Shown here piece after piece: positions 41,018 through 49,156 of a stretch of 64,000 nt of DNA. A program made the translations under genes and the position numbers. The stretch's first letter is position 1. Each line of letters begins with the position of its first letter. The stretch covers positions 39,036 through 103,035 of the forward strand of contig CAJTSQ010000004.1 in the NCBI GenBank assembly GCA_910578735.1, given 5' to 3'. Origin of the DNA: an uncultured Oscillospiraceae bacterium. Its GTDB lineage: Bacteria > Bacillota > Clostridia > Oscillospirales > Oscillospiraceae. The notes beneath the pieces were generated by a model that was given only the letters and a program-made list of their open reading frames with translations, made no database searches and was not told where the DNA came from.

Positions 41018-41894
41018 AGTCCTCACCTCCCAGTTCATAGATAAAGATTTCCTCCAGGGTCAGGGGCAGGGCCTCCATGAGAATGGGGGCGAAGCCCGCC
41101 ATGCGGGTTTTAATCTCCGCCGGGCTGCCCCGGACAATGAGGGTGAACACCCGCCCGATCTGGGAGGTATGGAGCACGTTCAGGTCGCGGGGCAGCTCGG
41201 GCAGCTTCCCGTCGGAAAAGGCGATCTGCAGCTTGACCACGTTGTCCTGCAAGTCGGTGAGGGAGCGCTCCAGCAGCACCTTGCCGTGGGACAGGATGCC
41301 CACATGGTCGCACACGTCCTCCAGCTCCCGCAGGTTGTGGGAGGACACCAGCACCGTGGTCCCCCGCTGGGCCACGTCCCCCATGAGCAAGGTCCACACC
41401 TGCCGGCGCATCACCGGGTCCAGGCCGTCCACCGGCTCGTCCAGCACCAGCACCTCCGGGTTGCAGCACAGGGCCAGCCGGAAGGCGGACTGCTTCTGCA
41501 TCCCCTTGGACAGCCGGCGGATGGGCAGCTTTTCGTCCACCTCGGGGAAGGCCTCAGCCAAAGCCGCGTACCGCTTCACGTCGAAGTTGGGGTACATCCC
41601 CCGGTAAAAGCGCATCATGTCCCGGGTGGAGGCGGAGTTGAAGTAGTACAGGTCGTCGGGGATGGCGGCAATTTTCGCCTTCACCGCCGGATTTTCGTAG
41701 ACCTGGTCGCCGTCCACCAGCACAGAGCCGGAGTCCGGGCGGTAGATGCCCATGATGTGCCGCAGGATGGTGGATTTGCCCGCCCCGTTGGGGCCCACCA
41801 GCCCATAGATGGAGCCGCGCTCCGCCGTCATGGTGAGACCGTCCAGGGCCCGGAAGCCGTCAAAGGTCTTTACCACATTGATTACCTTAATCAT
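40992..41894 (-). CDS. ABC transporter ATPase (YtrB-like)
   Basis: 300-aa single-NBD ATPase starting MIKVINVVKTFDGFRALDGL. Walker A GPNGAGKST, signature RLSKGMQKQSAF (SKG variant common in this family), Walker B VLVLDEPVDGLDPV, H-loop SSHNLRE. The start overlaps the gntR stop by 8 bases. Partner of the large permease downstream. Confidence 0.9.
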   Translation of the reverse strand: MIKVINVVKTFDGFRALDGLTMTAERGSIYGLVGPNGAGKSTILRHIMGIYRPDSGSVLVDGDQVYENPAVKAKIAAIPDDLYYFNSASTRDMMRFYRGMYPNFDVKRYAALAEAFPEVDEKLPIRRLSKGMQKQSAFRLALCCNPEVLVLDEPVDGLDPVMRRQVWTLLMGDVAQRGTTVLVSSHNLRELEDVCDHVGILSHGKVLLERSLTDLQDNVVKLQIAFSDGKLPELPRDLNVLHTSQIGRVFTLIVRGSPAEIKTRMAGFAPILMEALPLTLEEIFIYELGGEDYAVRDIVL

Positions 41895-42261
41895 TCGTCT
41901 CTCCCCCTTCCAGAGCCCGGACGCGGGCCCACAGCTCCTCCCCGCTGACCCCCAGGAACAGCAGTTCTCCCGCCGTCTGGTCGAAGGTGTGCAGCAGATC
42001 GTTTTTCCGTCCCTCGTCCACCCCTGTGTTGGGGGCGGCAAAGGAGCCCTTCCCGGGCACCGAGTAGACATACCCCTCCGCCTCCAGGGCCTCGTAGGCC
42101 CGTTGGATGGTGTTGGGGTTGATGGCCAGCGTCCCCGCCATGGTGCGCACCGAGGGCAGCTTCTCCCCCTCCTGAATCACCCCCGTCACCATCAGCCGGC
42201 GCAGGCCGTCCTTCACCTGCTCGTAGATAGGTCGAGCATCCCGGTAGTCTAAGTTCAACAT
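41887..42261 (-). CDS. GntR-family regulator, YtrA subfamily
   Basis: 124-aa repressor: N-terminal winged helix (ARPIYEQVKDGLRRLMVTGV, LPSVRTMAGTLAINPNTIQR) and a short C-terminal dimerisation tail, the YtrA layout with no ligand domain. GGAGGAG lies 7 bases before the ATG at 42261. It is the first gene of the operon with ATPase and permease, and the operator palindrome just upstream supports autoregulation. Confidence 0.9.
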   Translation of the reverse strand: MLNLDYRDARPIYEQVKDGLRRLMVTGVIQEGEKLPSVRTMAGTLAINPNTIQRAYEALEAEGYVYSVPGKGSFAAPNTGVDEGRKNDLLHTFDQTAGELLFLGVSGEELWARVRALEGGETND

Positions 42262-42283
42262 CACAGCTCCTCCTTTCCGGATA

Positions 42284-42337
42284 CTGTACTAGGCGTATTA
42301 GTACAGACAGTATATCGCGGGGGTGGGGGAAATACAA
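42284..42337 (-). promoter_or_regulatory. Promoter and YtrA-type operator
   Basis: On the minus strand -35 TTGTAT (42337-42332), 17 bases, -10 TATACT (42314-42309). Just downstream is the perfect inverted repeat CTGTACTA-7-TAGTACAG (42284-42306), placed over the transcription start, as expected for a repressor of its own operon. Confidence 0.82.
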
Positions 42338-42386
42338 TTAAGGTTTTATTAAGATTTTTATATTTTTGCGGAGAGGGATAAAAAGG

Positions 42387-42415
42387 TTTACAAAGTGTTG
42401 TTTAGGAGCTATAAT
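42387..42415 (+). promoter_or_regulatory. Promoter of the broken dCTP-deaminase-like gene
   Basis: TTTACA, 17 bases, TATAAT; start codon 30 bases downstream with GGGAGGGGAG. Confidence 0.78.
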
Positions 42416-42444
42416 GATTCTATTATCATCAGGGAGGGGAGTGC

Positions 42445-42962
42445 ATGGTACTTACAGATCGTGAAATTACAGCGCGGGCGGCCAATGGGCTGCTGGAAGA
42501 ATACGATCCGGACTGCATCACGAATATTGGCTATGATCTCCGGGCAGACCATTTTGTGTCTGAGGGTAAGAAGCATGCGCACATGAAATTAAGACACGTT
42601 CCGACGAGATGGACTATTCCGGCCTGGGAAAATACACGGATATTTATCAGGACGAGATCGAGCAGATTGAGAAGAAGACAGAGAATCTCAAAGACATGGA
42701 GAGAACAATTTATGCCAATGTTCTGGTTATTTTAACTGTCTTCGTGGCGCTGTTCAGCTTTATTACCACAAATTTGTCGCTGTTGTCTTCCAGCGCGGAT
42801 ACTGCGCAGTTTCTGATTTACAATTTTGTGATGTTGGGCTGTATCAGCTTTCTTGTGGCTCTGCTTAACGGGGTTGTCAGCTTTGCGAAAAGTCATTGGA
42901 TACCATGGATTGCCTCTATTGTGTCTTTTCTCATAGCGATTGTGTTATTTTTTATGAAATAA
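42445..42962 (+). pseudogene. Broken dCTP-deaminase-like protein with C-terminal membrane part
   Basis: Frame 1 (from 42445) gives about 48 sensible residues, MVLTDREITARAANGLLEEY then ITNIGYDLRADHF, the N-terminus of dCTP deaminase/dUTPase-fold proteins; after that the frame turns into nonsense. A second frame, sensible from about 42570 and with an ATG at 42609, reads MDYSGLGKYTDIYQDEIEQI, a coiled-coil stretch, then three membrane segments (42707-42960) to the stop at 42962. The two parts look like one former gene with most of the deaminase domain deleted and a frameshift at the joint. The second part could still be made alone, but no ribosome site precedes its ATG. Confidence 0.6.
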
Positions 42963-43022
42963 TTTTACGGCAATTGCCCTGGCTGTGCGCCGGGGCAATT
43001 GTCTCAATAAGGAGGGCATGTT

Positions 43023-43832
43023 ATGTATCAAACCATCGGCTTCATCGGCACCGGCAATATGGGGTCCGCCGTGGCCCGGGCGGCGGCGGAGAGCGGGCTG
43101 GCCCAGGCCATTCTGCTGGCCAACCGCACCTTCACCAAGGCGTCCTCCCTGGCAGAGGAGCTGCCCGGGGCCGTCCTGTCCAGCAATGAGGAGATTGCCC
43201 GCACCGCCCAGCTTATCTTCCTGGGAGTGAAGCCCCAGATGATGGAGCTGGTGCTGGATTCCCTGGGGACGATCTTTCGCAAGAGGGAGGACCGGTTTGT
43301 TCTGGTCACCATGGCCGCAGGGCTGTCCTGCCGCCGCATTCAGGATATGCTGGACATGGAATGTCCCGTCATCCGCATGATGCCCAACACCCCCGCCGCC
43401 ATCGGGGCCGGAGTGGTGCAGTACTGCGGCCAGGGGGTGACCATGGACGAGCTGGACAGCTTCGCCGCCCTGATTGCCCCCGCCGGCCTGGTAGACCCGG
43501 TGAGCGAGGGACTCATCGACGCGGCCAGTGCGGTGTCCGGCTGCGGCCCTGCCTTCGCCTATCTATTTATGGAGGCTCTGGCTGACGGCGGGGTGGCCTG
43601 CGGCCTGCCCCGAGACAAGGCCATGGCCTATGCCGCCCAGATGCTGGCCGGCTCCGCCCGGATGGTGCTGGAGAGCGGCAAACACCCCGGCGCGCTGAAG
43701 GACGCAGTCTGCTCCCCCGGCGGCACCACCATTCAGGGGGTCCGCACCCTGGAGGAGCGGGGCTTCCGGGCTGCCGCCATGGATGCGGTGATTGCTGCCT
43801 ATGAGAAGACAGTGAGTTTGAGCAAAAAGTAG
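43023..43832 (+). CDS. proC: Pyrroline-5-carboxylate reductase
   Basis: 269 aa; last step of proline synthesis. N-terminal Rossmann motif IGFIGTGNMGSAVARAAAES for NAD(P)H, FLGVKPQMMELVL, and C-terminal signature DAVCSPGGTTIQGVRTLEE. AAGGAGG precedes the ATG. Its stop TAG is the first bases of a palindromic repeat (43829-43877), which separates it from proB. Confidence 0.96.
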   Translation: MYQTIGFIGTGNMGSAVARAAAESGLAQAILLANRTFTKASSLAEELPGAVLSSNEEIARTAQLIFLGVKPQMMELVLDSLGTIFRKREDRFVLVTMAAGLSCRRIQDMLDMECPVIRMMPNTPAAIGAGVVQYCGQGVTMDELDSFAALIAPAGLVDPVSEGLIDAASAVSGCGPAFAYLFMEALADGGVACGLPRDKAMAYAAQMLAGSARMVLESGKHPGALKDAVCSPGGTTIQGVRTLEERGFRAAAMDAVIAAYEKTVSLSKK

Positions 43833-43877
43833 GGACGCTTCCCTCCAGAGGGCGGACGCATCGTGATGCGTCCCTAC
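43829..43877. repeat. REP-like palindromic repeat, copy 5 (short)
   Basis: GTAGGGACGCTTCCCTCCAG, then GGACGCATCGTGATGCGTCC and CTAC. The left hairpin is partly deleted. Its first TAG is the proC stop codon. Confidence 0.85.
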
Positions 43878-43906
43878 AGCAAGAAACGCAGTAAGGAGTG
43901 AAAATT

Positions 43907-44689
43907 ATGCGTATCGTAGTCAAAGTAGGCACCTCCACCCTGGCCCACGCCACCGGGCGGCTGAACATCCGCCATGTGGAGGGGCTGGTGAAGGTGCTGT
44001 CCGACCTGAAAAACGCGGGGCATGAGCTGATTCTGGTGTCCTCGGGGGCCATCGGTATGGGGGTGGGCAAGCTGAACCTGCCCGGCCGGCCCGCCGACAT
44101 GCCCACCAAGCAGGCCGCCGCCGCTGTGGGCCAGTGTGAGCTGATGTACACCTACGACAAGCTGTTCTCCCAGTATAACCACACTGTGGCCCAGATTCTG
44201 CTTACCGGCGAGGATGTGGAGCATACCGGCCGGCGTCGGAATTTTGAGAACACCATGGCCCGACTGCTGGAGCTGGGGGCCCTGCCTGTCATCAACGAGA
44301 ATGACGCCGTCTCCACCGACGAGATCGGCGTGGTATCTACCATCGGGGAGAACGACACCCTGTCTGCCATTGTGGCCCAGCTGGTGGAGGCCGACCTGCT
44401 GGTCCTCCTCAGCGACATCGAGGGGCTGTACACCGCCGACCCCCGAAAGGACCCCGCCGCCAAGCTGATCCCCACCGTGGAGGCGGTGACACCGGAGATC
44501 GAGGCCCTGGCCGGAGGCAAGGGCAGCGCGCTGGGGAGCGGCGGCATGGCCACCAAGCTGAAGGCCGCCAAGCTGGTCAACGCCCTGGGCTGCGACATGG
44601 TGATCGCCAACGGGGAACACCCGGAGCGGCTGTATGATATCGTGGAGGGCAGAGCGGTGGGCACCCGTTTTCTGGGGGTGAGGAAATGA
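43907..44689 (+). CDS. proB: Glutamate 5-kinase
   Basis: 260-aa amino-acid kinase, first step of proline synthesis. RIVVKVGTSTLAHATGRLN, LILVSSGAIGMGVGKL, NENDAVSTDEIG and GSGGMATKLKAA are typical. The C-terminal PUA domain of longer ProB forms is absent, as in several Firmicutes. The ATG at 43907 has AAGGAG 8 bases before it; a GTG at 43898 is possible but less likely. The stop overlaps the next start as ATGA. Confidence 0.95.
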   Translation: MRIVVKVGTSTLAHATGRLNIRHVEGLVKVLSDLKNAGHELILVSSGAIGMGVGKLNLPGRPADMPTKQAAAAVGQCELMYTYDKLFSQYNHTVAQILLTGEDVEHTGRRRNFENTMARLLELGALPVINENDAVSTDEIGVVSTIGENDTLSAIVAQLVEADLLVLLSDIEGLYTADPRKDPAAKLIPTVEAVTPEIEALAGGKGSALGSGGMATKLKAAKLVNALGCDMVIANGEHPERLYDIVEGRAVGTRFLGVRK

Positions 44690-45516
44690 ACCGGGAACAG
44701 CTGCAGGCCCTGGCCCGGGAGACGGTGGAGATCAGCCGGGCGGGGCGCTACCAGGCAGGAGACCAGATGAATCTCTTGGATGCCGCCCGGCCCACGGAGC
44801 TTTGGACCTCTGACCGGCTGGACCGTCTTGTCCGGGAGACGGCCCTTCCCGCAGACGGCCCCGCCGCCGCCGTTGAGGTCCGGGGAGAAGGGACGGTGGA
44901 CGCCATTTTCCGCCTGTCCGGTGGGGAGACCCTGTGCCCGCGGATCGGCGTGCTCAACTTCGCCTCCGCCAAAAACCCCGGCGGCGGCTTTCTCAACGGC
45001 TCGGTGGCTCAGGAGGAGTGCCTGGCCTTCTGCTCCAACCTCTACCATACCCAGACCACCGGCCAGGGGCCCCGATACTACGAGATTAACCGGGCCAACC
45101 GCAGCCCGGTGTACACCGACACCATGCTGATTGGCGATGTGACCTTCTTCCGCACCGCCGACTATGCCCTGACCGCAGGCGCCGTCACCTGCCCGGTAAT
45201 CACCGCCCCCGCCGTCAACATGGGGATCGTGGTCCGCAACGGGGAGAGCACAGACCGGGCCAAGGAAGTGATGAAGGGCCGGATGGAGAAGATCCTGGCC
45301 CTCTTTGCCCAATGGGGCTGTACCAGCCTGATTTTAGGGGCCTACGGCTGCGGCGTGTTCCGCAACGATCCGGAGGATGTGGCCCGGTTCTGGCAGGAGC
45401 TGCTGGAGGAGGAAGGCTGGGGCCGGCTCTTTGAGCAGGTCACCTTCTCCGTTCTGGAGCGCCCCGGCAGAGACGGCAACATCGCGCCCTTCCGCCGCCG
45501 GTTCGGTCAGCTGTAG
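44686..45516 (+). CDS. Microbial-type poly(ADP-ribose) glycohydrolase (TIGR02452 family)
   Basis: 276-aa macrodomain-type protein. The PARG catalytic signature GGG-X7-QEE is present: NPGGGFLNGSVAQEE, with GGG at 99-101 and QEE at 109-111; the LILGAYGCGVFRNDPEDVA block of this family follows. PARG enzymes remove poly- or mono-ADP-ribose from proteins or nucleic acids. It is coupled to proB by an ATGA overlap, an odd partner for a proline-synthesis gene, and its stop overlaps the convergent lysR stop by 10 bases. Confidence 0.88.
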   Translation: MNREQLQALARETVEISRAGRYQAGDQMNLLDAARPTELWTSDRLDRLVRETALPADGPAAAVEVRGEGTVDAIFRLSGGETLCPRIGVLNFASAKNPGGGFLNGSVAQEECLAFCSNLYHTQTTGQGPRYYEINRANRSPVYTDTMLIGDVTFFRTADYALTAGAVTCPVITAPAVNMGIVVRNGESTDRAKEVMKGRMEKILALFAQWGCTSLILGAYGCGVFRNDPEDVARFWQELLEEEGWGRLFEQVTFSVLERPGRDGNIAPFRRRFGQL

Positions 45517-46391
45517 GACAGGTTTTCCCCCAGCAGTGCGATGAACAACTCCATGGCCGGGGTGACCCAGCGGTTTTTGTGCCGGGCGCACAGGGTGGGA
45601 AAACGGACGCCGGAGATAGGGGCGGCCAGCTCGATCAGCCGCCCGTCCTTCAGCTCCTCCTGGGCGGCGAACCGGGGCAGATAGGTGAAGCCAAGGTTGG
45701 ACATAACGCACCGCTTGATGGTCTCAATGCTCCACAGCTCCAGAGTGGCGTCCAGGGTGATGTCCCGCGCCCGGAGGTAGGCCTCCAGGCGGCGGCGGAA
45801 GATACTGTCCGGCTCGTCAGTGACCAGAGACACCGGCTTGCGCTGGCCGCGGGTGACAAAGTCCGGGTGGCAGAACTCCGGCGAGGCCAGCAGAATCACC
45901 TCATACTCCCCCATAGGCTCCACCTCCAGCATGTCCCGGCTCCAGTCCATGTCGTAGCCCACACCCAGGTCGCAGGCCCCGGAGCGGACGTTTTCCGCGA
46001 TGTCCAGGCAGTTGCGGCTGCGGATAATCAAGCGCACCTGAGGGGCCAGCTTTCGGAATTTCTGGATGACCGGCTGGGTCTTGTAGCACAGCAGAGTTTC
46101 CGCCATGTCCACCCGCAGGGTGCCCGAGGGCGCCTGCCTCTCCTGTCCCAGCCGGGACAGCCGGTCCGCCGCCAGCAGCAGCTCCCGAGCCTGGATCAGG
46201 GCCTGCCGGCCCACCTGGGTAAGGGCCATCCCCCGGCCCACCCGCTCAAACAGAGGGATGCCCAGCTCCTCCTCCAGCTGCTGGATGTGGACGGTGACGG
46301 TGGACTGGGTGTAGCCCAGGCAGTCCGCCGCCTTTTGGTAACTGCCCTGGTCGGCCACGGCCTGGAGGGTGCGAAGGTTTTTTAATTCCAT
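45507..46391 (-). CDS. LysR-type regulator
   Basis: 294 aa: N-terminal winged helix (MELKNLRTLQAVADQGSYQK, GYTQSTVTVHIQQLEEELGI) and a periplasmic-binding-like effector domain from about residue 90. GGAGG 8 bases before the ATG at 46391. It is divergent from the LysE-type exporter, so it probably senses an amino acid and induces the exporter and perhaps proA. Confidence 0.9.
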   Translation of the reverse strand: MELKNLRTLQAVADQGSYQKAADCLGYTQSTVTVHIQQLEEELGIPLFERVGRGMALTQVGRQALIQARELLLAADRLSRLGQERQAPSGTLRVDMAETLLCYKTQPVIQKFRKLAPQVRLIIRSRNCLDIAENVRSGACDLGVGYDMDWSRDMLEVEPMGEYEVILLASPEFCHPDFVTRGQRKPVSLVTDEPDSIFRRRLEAYLRARDITLDATLELWSIETIKRCVMSNLGFTYLPRFAAQEELKDGRLIELAAPISGVRFPTLCARHKNRWVTPAMELFIALLGENLSYS

Positions 46392-46410
46392 GGGGGATGC
46401 CTCCAAACAC

Positions 46411-46425
46411 ATTGATTTTATCAAT
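46411..46425. promoter_or_regulatory. LysR operator candidate
   Basis: ATTGA-TTTTA-TCAAT, a perfect inverted repeat containing the T-N11-A pattern of LysR sites, between lysR and the exporter gene. Confidence 0.65.
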
Positions 46426-46507
46426 AGTATACTTTAAAAACATTCGCTTTTCAAATGATATTTTTTCTGCTAGGATAGAGCCACCACAGGAAAGGACGGT
46501 GGCTGCT

Positions 46508-47101
46508 ATGCCGGTCTCATTGATTCCCAGCTTTTTGATCTACTGTTATGTGGGAGCTATCACCCCTGGCCCCGCCAATCTCTGTTCTTTGAGCGCCGCT
46601 CTGCGGTATGGAAAGGGCCCCGCCCTGCGGCAGTGGCGGGGGCTGTTCTGCGGATTTTTTCTGGACGCCATGGGGGCGGTGGTCCTCACCTGGCTGCTGG
46701 GGGCGGCGCTGAACCAATATGTGGGGATGCTCTCCTGGGTGGGGGCGGCCTATCTGCTGTGGATGGCCTGGCATATGCTGCGCTCCAGCGGCGTGGACCC
46801 GGACCGTGACCCGGCGGCCCCCTCCTTCCGCAACGGCGTGCTGGTCCAGCTGACCAACGTGAAGGTGATCCTGTTCTGTATCACCGCCCTGAGCGGCTAT
46901 GTGCTGCCCTATAACAGCTCCCTCTGGGCGCTGCTGCCAGTGGGACTGTTCCTCCCCCTCACCGGGCCGGTGTGCAACCTGGTGTGGCTCTTCGCCGGGG
47001 CGTCTCTGCAAAAGCTCTTTGCCAACCACCGCCGGACGGTGGACATTGTAATGGCCCTATCACTGGTGCTCTGTGCGGCCAGCCTGGTGTGGCCACACTG
47101 A
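46508..47101 (+). CDS. LysE/RhtB-family amino acid exporter
   Basis: 197-aa membrane protein with six hydrophobic segments and the family start MPVSLIPSFLIYCYVGAITPGPANLCSLSA. GGAAAGGA lies upstream of the ATG at 46508; in-frame codons upstream overlap the operator region and are not used. proA begins 17 bases after its stop, so both are likely co-transcribed. The substrate may be a neutral amino acid or proline-related compound (inference from context). Confidence 0.88.
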   Translation: MPVSLIPSFLIYCYVGAITPGPANLCSLSAALRYGKGPALRQWRGLFCGFFLDAMGAVVLTWLLGAALNQYVGMLSWVGAAYLLWMAWHMLRSSGVDPDRDPAAPSFRNGVLVQLTNVKVILFCITALSGYVLPYNSSLWALLPVGLFLPLTGPVCNLVWLFAGASLQKLFANHRRTVDIVMALSLVLCAASLVWPH

Positions 47102-47118
47102 AAAACGAGGTGTAATCT

Positions 47119-48366
47119 ATGACAACACAGGAACTGCTGCAAAAGGCAAAAGCCGCCAGGCGGGACATTTCCGCGGCGGACACACAGACCAAAAATAGGG
47201 CCCTGCTGGCCATGGCGGGCGCCCTGGAGCGCCGCGGCCAGGAGATCCTGTCGGCCAACACCCTGGACCTGGAGGCGGCCCGGGGGACCATCAGCGATGT
47301 AATGCTGGACCGGCTGGCCCTCAGCTCCGACCGAATTGCCGGCATGGCTGCCGGCCTGCGGGAGGTGGCAGAGCTGCCCGACCCGGTGGGAGCGGTCCTC
47401 AGCCGGGTGGAGCGGCCCAACGGACTGATCATTGAAAAGACCGCTGTGCCTATGGGCGTGATTGCCATTATTTACGAGAGCCGGCCCAACGTCACCAGCG
47501 ATGCCGCCGCCCTGGCCCTGAAGGCGGGCTCCGCCTGTGTGCTGCGCTGCGGCAAGGAGGCCCACCGCTCCGCTGCCGCCATCGTGGCCGCTTTGAAAGA
47601 GGGGCTTTCCGCCGCCGGGCTGAACCACGACGCACTCCAGCTGGTGGAGGATACCTCCCGGGCCTCGGCCAATGAGCTGATGGCCGCCCGGGGACTGGTG
47701 GACCTGCTCATCCCCCGGGGGGGCGCGGGGCTCATCCGGGCCTGCGTGGACAGCGCCGCCGTCCCCGTGCTGGAGACGGGCACCGGCATCTGCCACATCT
47801 ATGTGGACAGGCGGGCCGATCAGGAAATGGCCCTGGATATCCTGGAGAACGCCAAATGCTCCCGGCCCAGCGTGTGCAACGCCGCCGAGGTCTGCCTGGT
47901 CCACCGGGAGGTGGCCGGGGAATTTCTGCCCAAGCTGAAGGACCGGCTGGAGCACAACCGCTTCGGCCACCCGGTCCAGCTGCGGCTGGACCCGGAAGCG
48001 GCCAAAATCATTGACGGCACCCCCGCCGGGCCCGCCGACTTTGACACCGAGTTTCTGGACTATATCCTGGCCGTCAGGGTGGTGGACAGCCTGGAGGAGG
48101 CCGTGGACCATATCGCCGCCCACTCCACCGGCCACTCCGAGGCCATTGTCACCGGCGACGAGAGAGCGGCCCACGCCTTCCTGACCCGGGTGGACAGCGC
48201 CGCCGTCTACTGGAACGCCTCCACCCGTTTCACCGATGGCGGAGAGTTTGGCCTGGGCTGTGAGATGGGGATTTCTACCCAAAAGTTGCACGCAAGGGGT
48301 CCTTTGGGCCTGGAGGAGCTGTGTTCCTTCAAATTTATCATAAAAGGCCAGGGACAGACCAGATAA
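47119..48366 (+). CDS. proA: Gamma-glutamyl phosphate reductase
   Basis: 415-aa aldehyde-dehydrogenase-fold enzyme, second step of proline synthesis. VPMGVIAIIYESRPNVTSDA, GSACVLRCGKEAHRSA, and the catalytic-cysteine segment ENAKCSRPSVCNAAEVCLV; C-terminal RFTDGGEFGLGCEMGISTQK. GAGGTG site. Split from proB by the PARG, LysR and LysE genes. Confidence 0.96.
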   Translation: MTTQELLQKAKAARRDISAADTQTKNRALLAMAGALERRGQEILSANTLDLEAARGTISDVMLDRLALSSDRIAGMAAGLREVAELPDPVGAVLSRVERPNGLIIEKTAVPMGVIAIIYESRPNVTSDAAALALKAGSACVLRCGKEAHRSAAAIVAALKEGLSAAGLNHDALQLVEDTSRASANELMAARGLVDLLIPRGGAGLIRACVDSAAVPVLETGTGICHIYVDRRADQEMALDILENAKCSRPSVCNAAEVCLVHREVAGEFLPKLKDRLEHNRFGHPVQLRLDPEAAKIIDGTPAGPADFDTEFLDYILAVRVVDSLEEAVDHIAAHSTGHSEAIVTGDERAAHAFLTRVDSAAVYWNASTRFTDGGEFGLGCEMGISTQKLHARGPLGLEELCSFKFIIKGQGQTR

Positions 48367-48465
48367 GATTGGCAATATTTTTTAGATGACAAGGCCGGGA
48401 AGATGGTGTATGATGGGAACAGAACTTTATAATGCCCCAGAGCGGGCAGGAAAGGACTGATTCCA

Positions 48466-48978
48466 ATGAGCCATGTAAGCCGGAAGCTGCGGGAGCAGGA
48501 ATTTGTCGAGCTGACCCGGGAGCTGCTGAACTCCGAGCCGGTGCGGATGATGGGCCGGTGGAAACACCACGGCCCGGTAACCACCCTGGACCACTCCCTG
48601 TTTGTGGCCTTCTCCACCTATCGGGTGGCCCGGATGCTCCGGATGGACGTGCGTGCCGCCGTTCGGGGGGCCCTGCTCCACGACCTGTACCTCTACGACT
48701 CCAAGGACAAGTCGGCCCACCCGGGCAACCAGTGCTTCGACCACCCCCGGTTCGCTGCCCGGAACGCCGCCGCCCTCACCCCCCTCACCCCAAAGGAGCG
48801 AAATATTATCCTCTCCCACATGTGGCCCCTGGGGGGCGCGCTGCCCCGGTCGCTGGAAGCCTGGATGGTGGACCTGGTGGACACCATATGCGCCGGGCTG
48901 GAGGTCTCCCGCATCTGCCGCCCTTCCCGCCTGCGGGAGCGGCTTGGGGTGCGCCCGCTGGTGCCTGCGCCGCAATAA
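48466..48978 (+). CDS. HD-domain phosphohydrolase-like protein
   Basis: 170 aa with a complete HD set: H43 (TTLDHSLFVAF), H72-D73 (GALLHDLYLYD), H118 (ILSHMWP) and D139 (VDLVDTIC). Such small HD proteins are metal-dependent phosphohydrolases acting on nucleotides or similar; the substrate is unknown. It lies after proA with a 99-base gap and ends in a terminator. Confidence 0.85.
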   Translation: MSHVSRKLREQEFVELTRELLNSEPVRMMGRWKHHGPVTTLDHSLFVAFSTYRVARMLRMDVRAAVRGALLHDLYLYDSKDKSAHPGNQCFDHPRFAARNAAALTPLTPKERNIILSHMWPLGGALPRSLEAWMVDLVDTICAGLEVSRICRPSRLRERLGVRPLVPAPQ

Positions 48979-48986
48979 AGACAGAT

Positions 48987-49022
48987 GACCGCCTGTCCCT
49001 GACCGGGGACGGGCGGTCTTTG
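48987..49022 (+). terminator. Intrinsic terminator after HD gene
   Basis: Stem GACCGCCTGTCC / GGACGGGCGGTC (one G-U pair), followed by TTTGT. Confidence 0.82.
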
Positions 49023-49089
49023 TCGGTTCGGCCTGTTTTGCCGGATAAAATTTCCTTTTGCGCTTTTTTGAAAAATATTCCCAAATGCG

Positions 49090-49118
49090 TGGAAAAAGTG
49101 AAAATTATATGTTATAAT
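49090..49118 (+). promoter_or_regulatory. Promoter of the glmU-like/prs operon
   Basis: TGGAAA, 17 bases, extended -10 TGTTATAAT. The ATG of the acetyltransferase gene is 39 bases downstream with AGGAGGA. Confidence 0.8.
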
Positions 49119-49156
49119 GCCCTTGACAGAAAATACTCCAGAACAGGAGGAAGACC

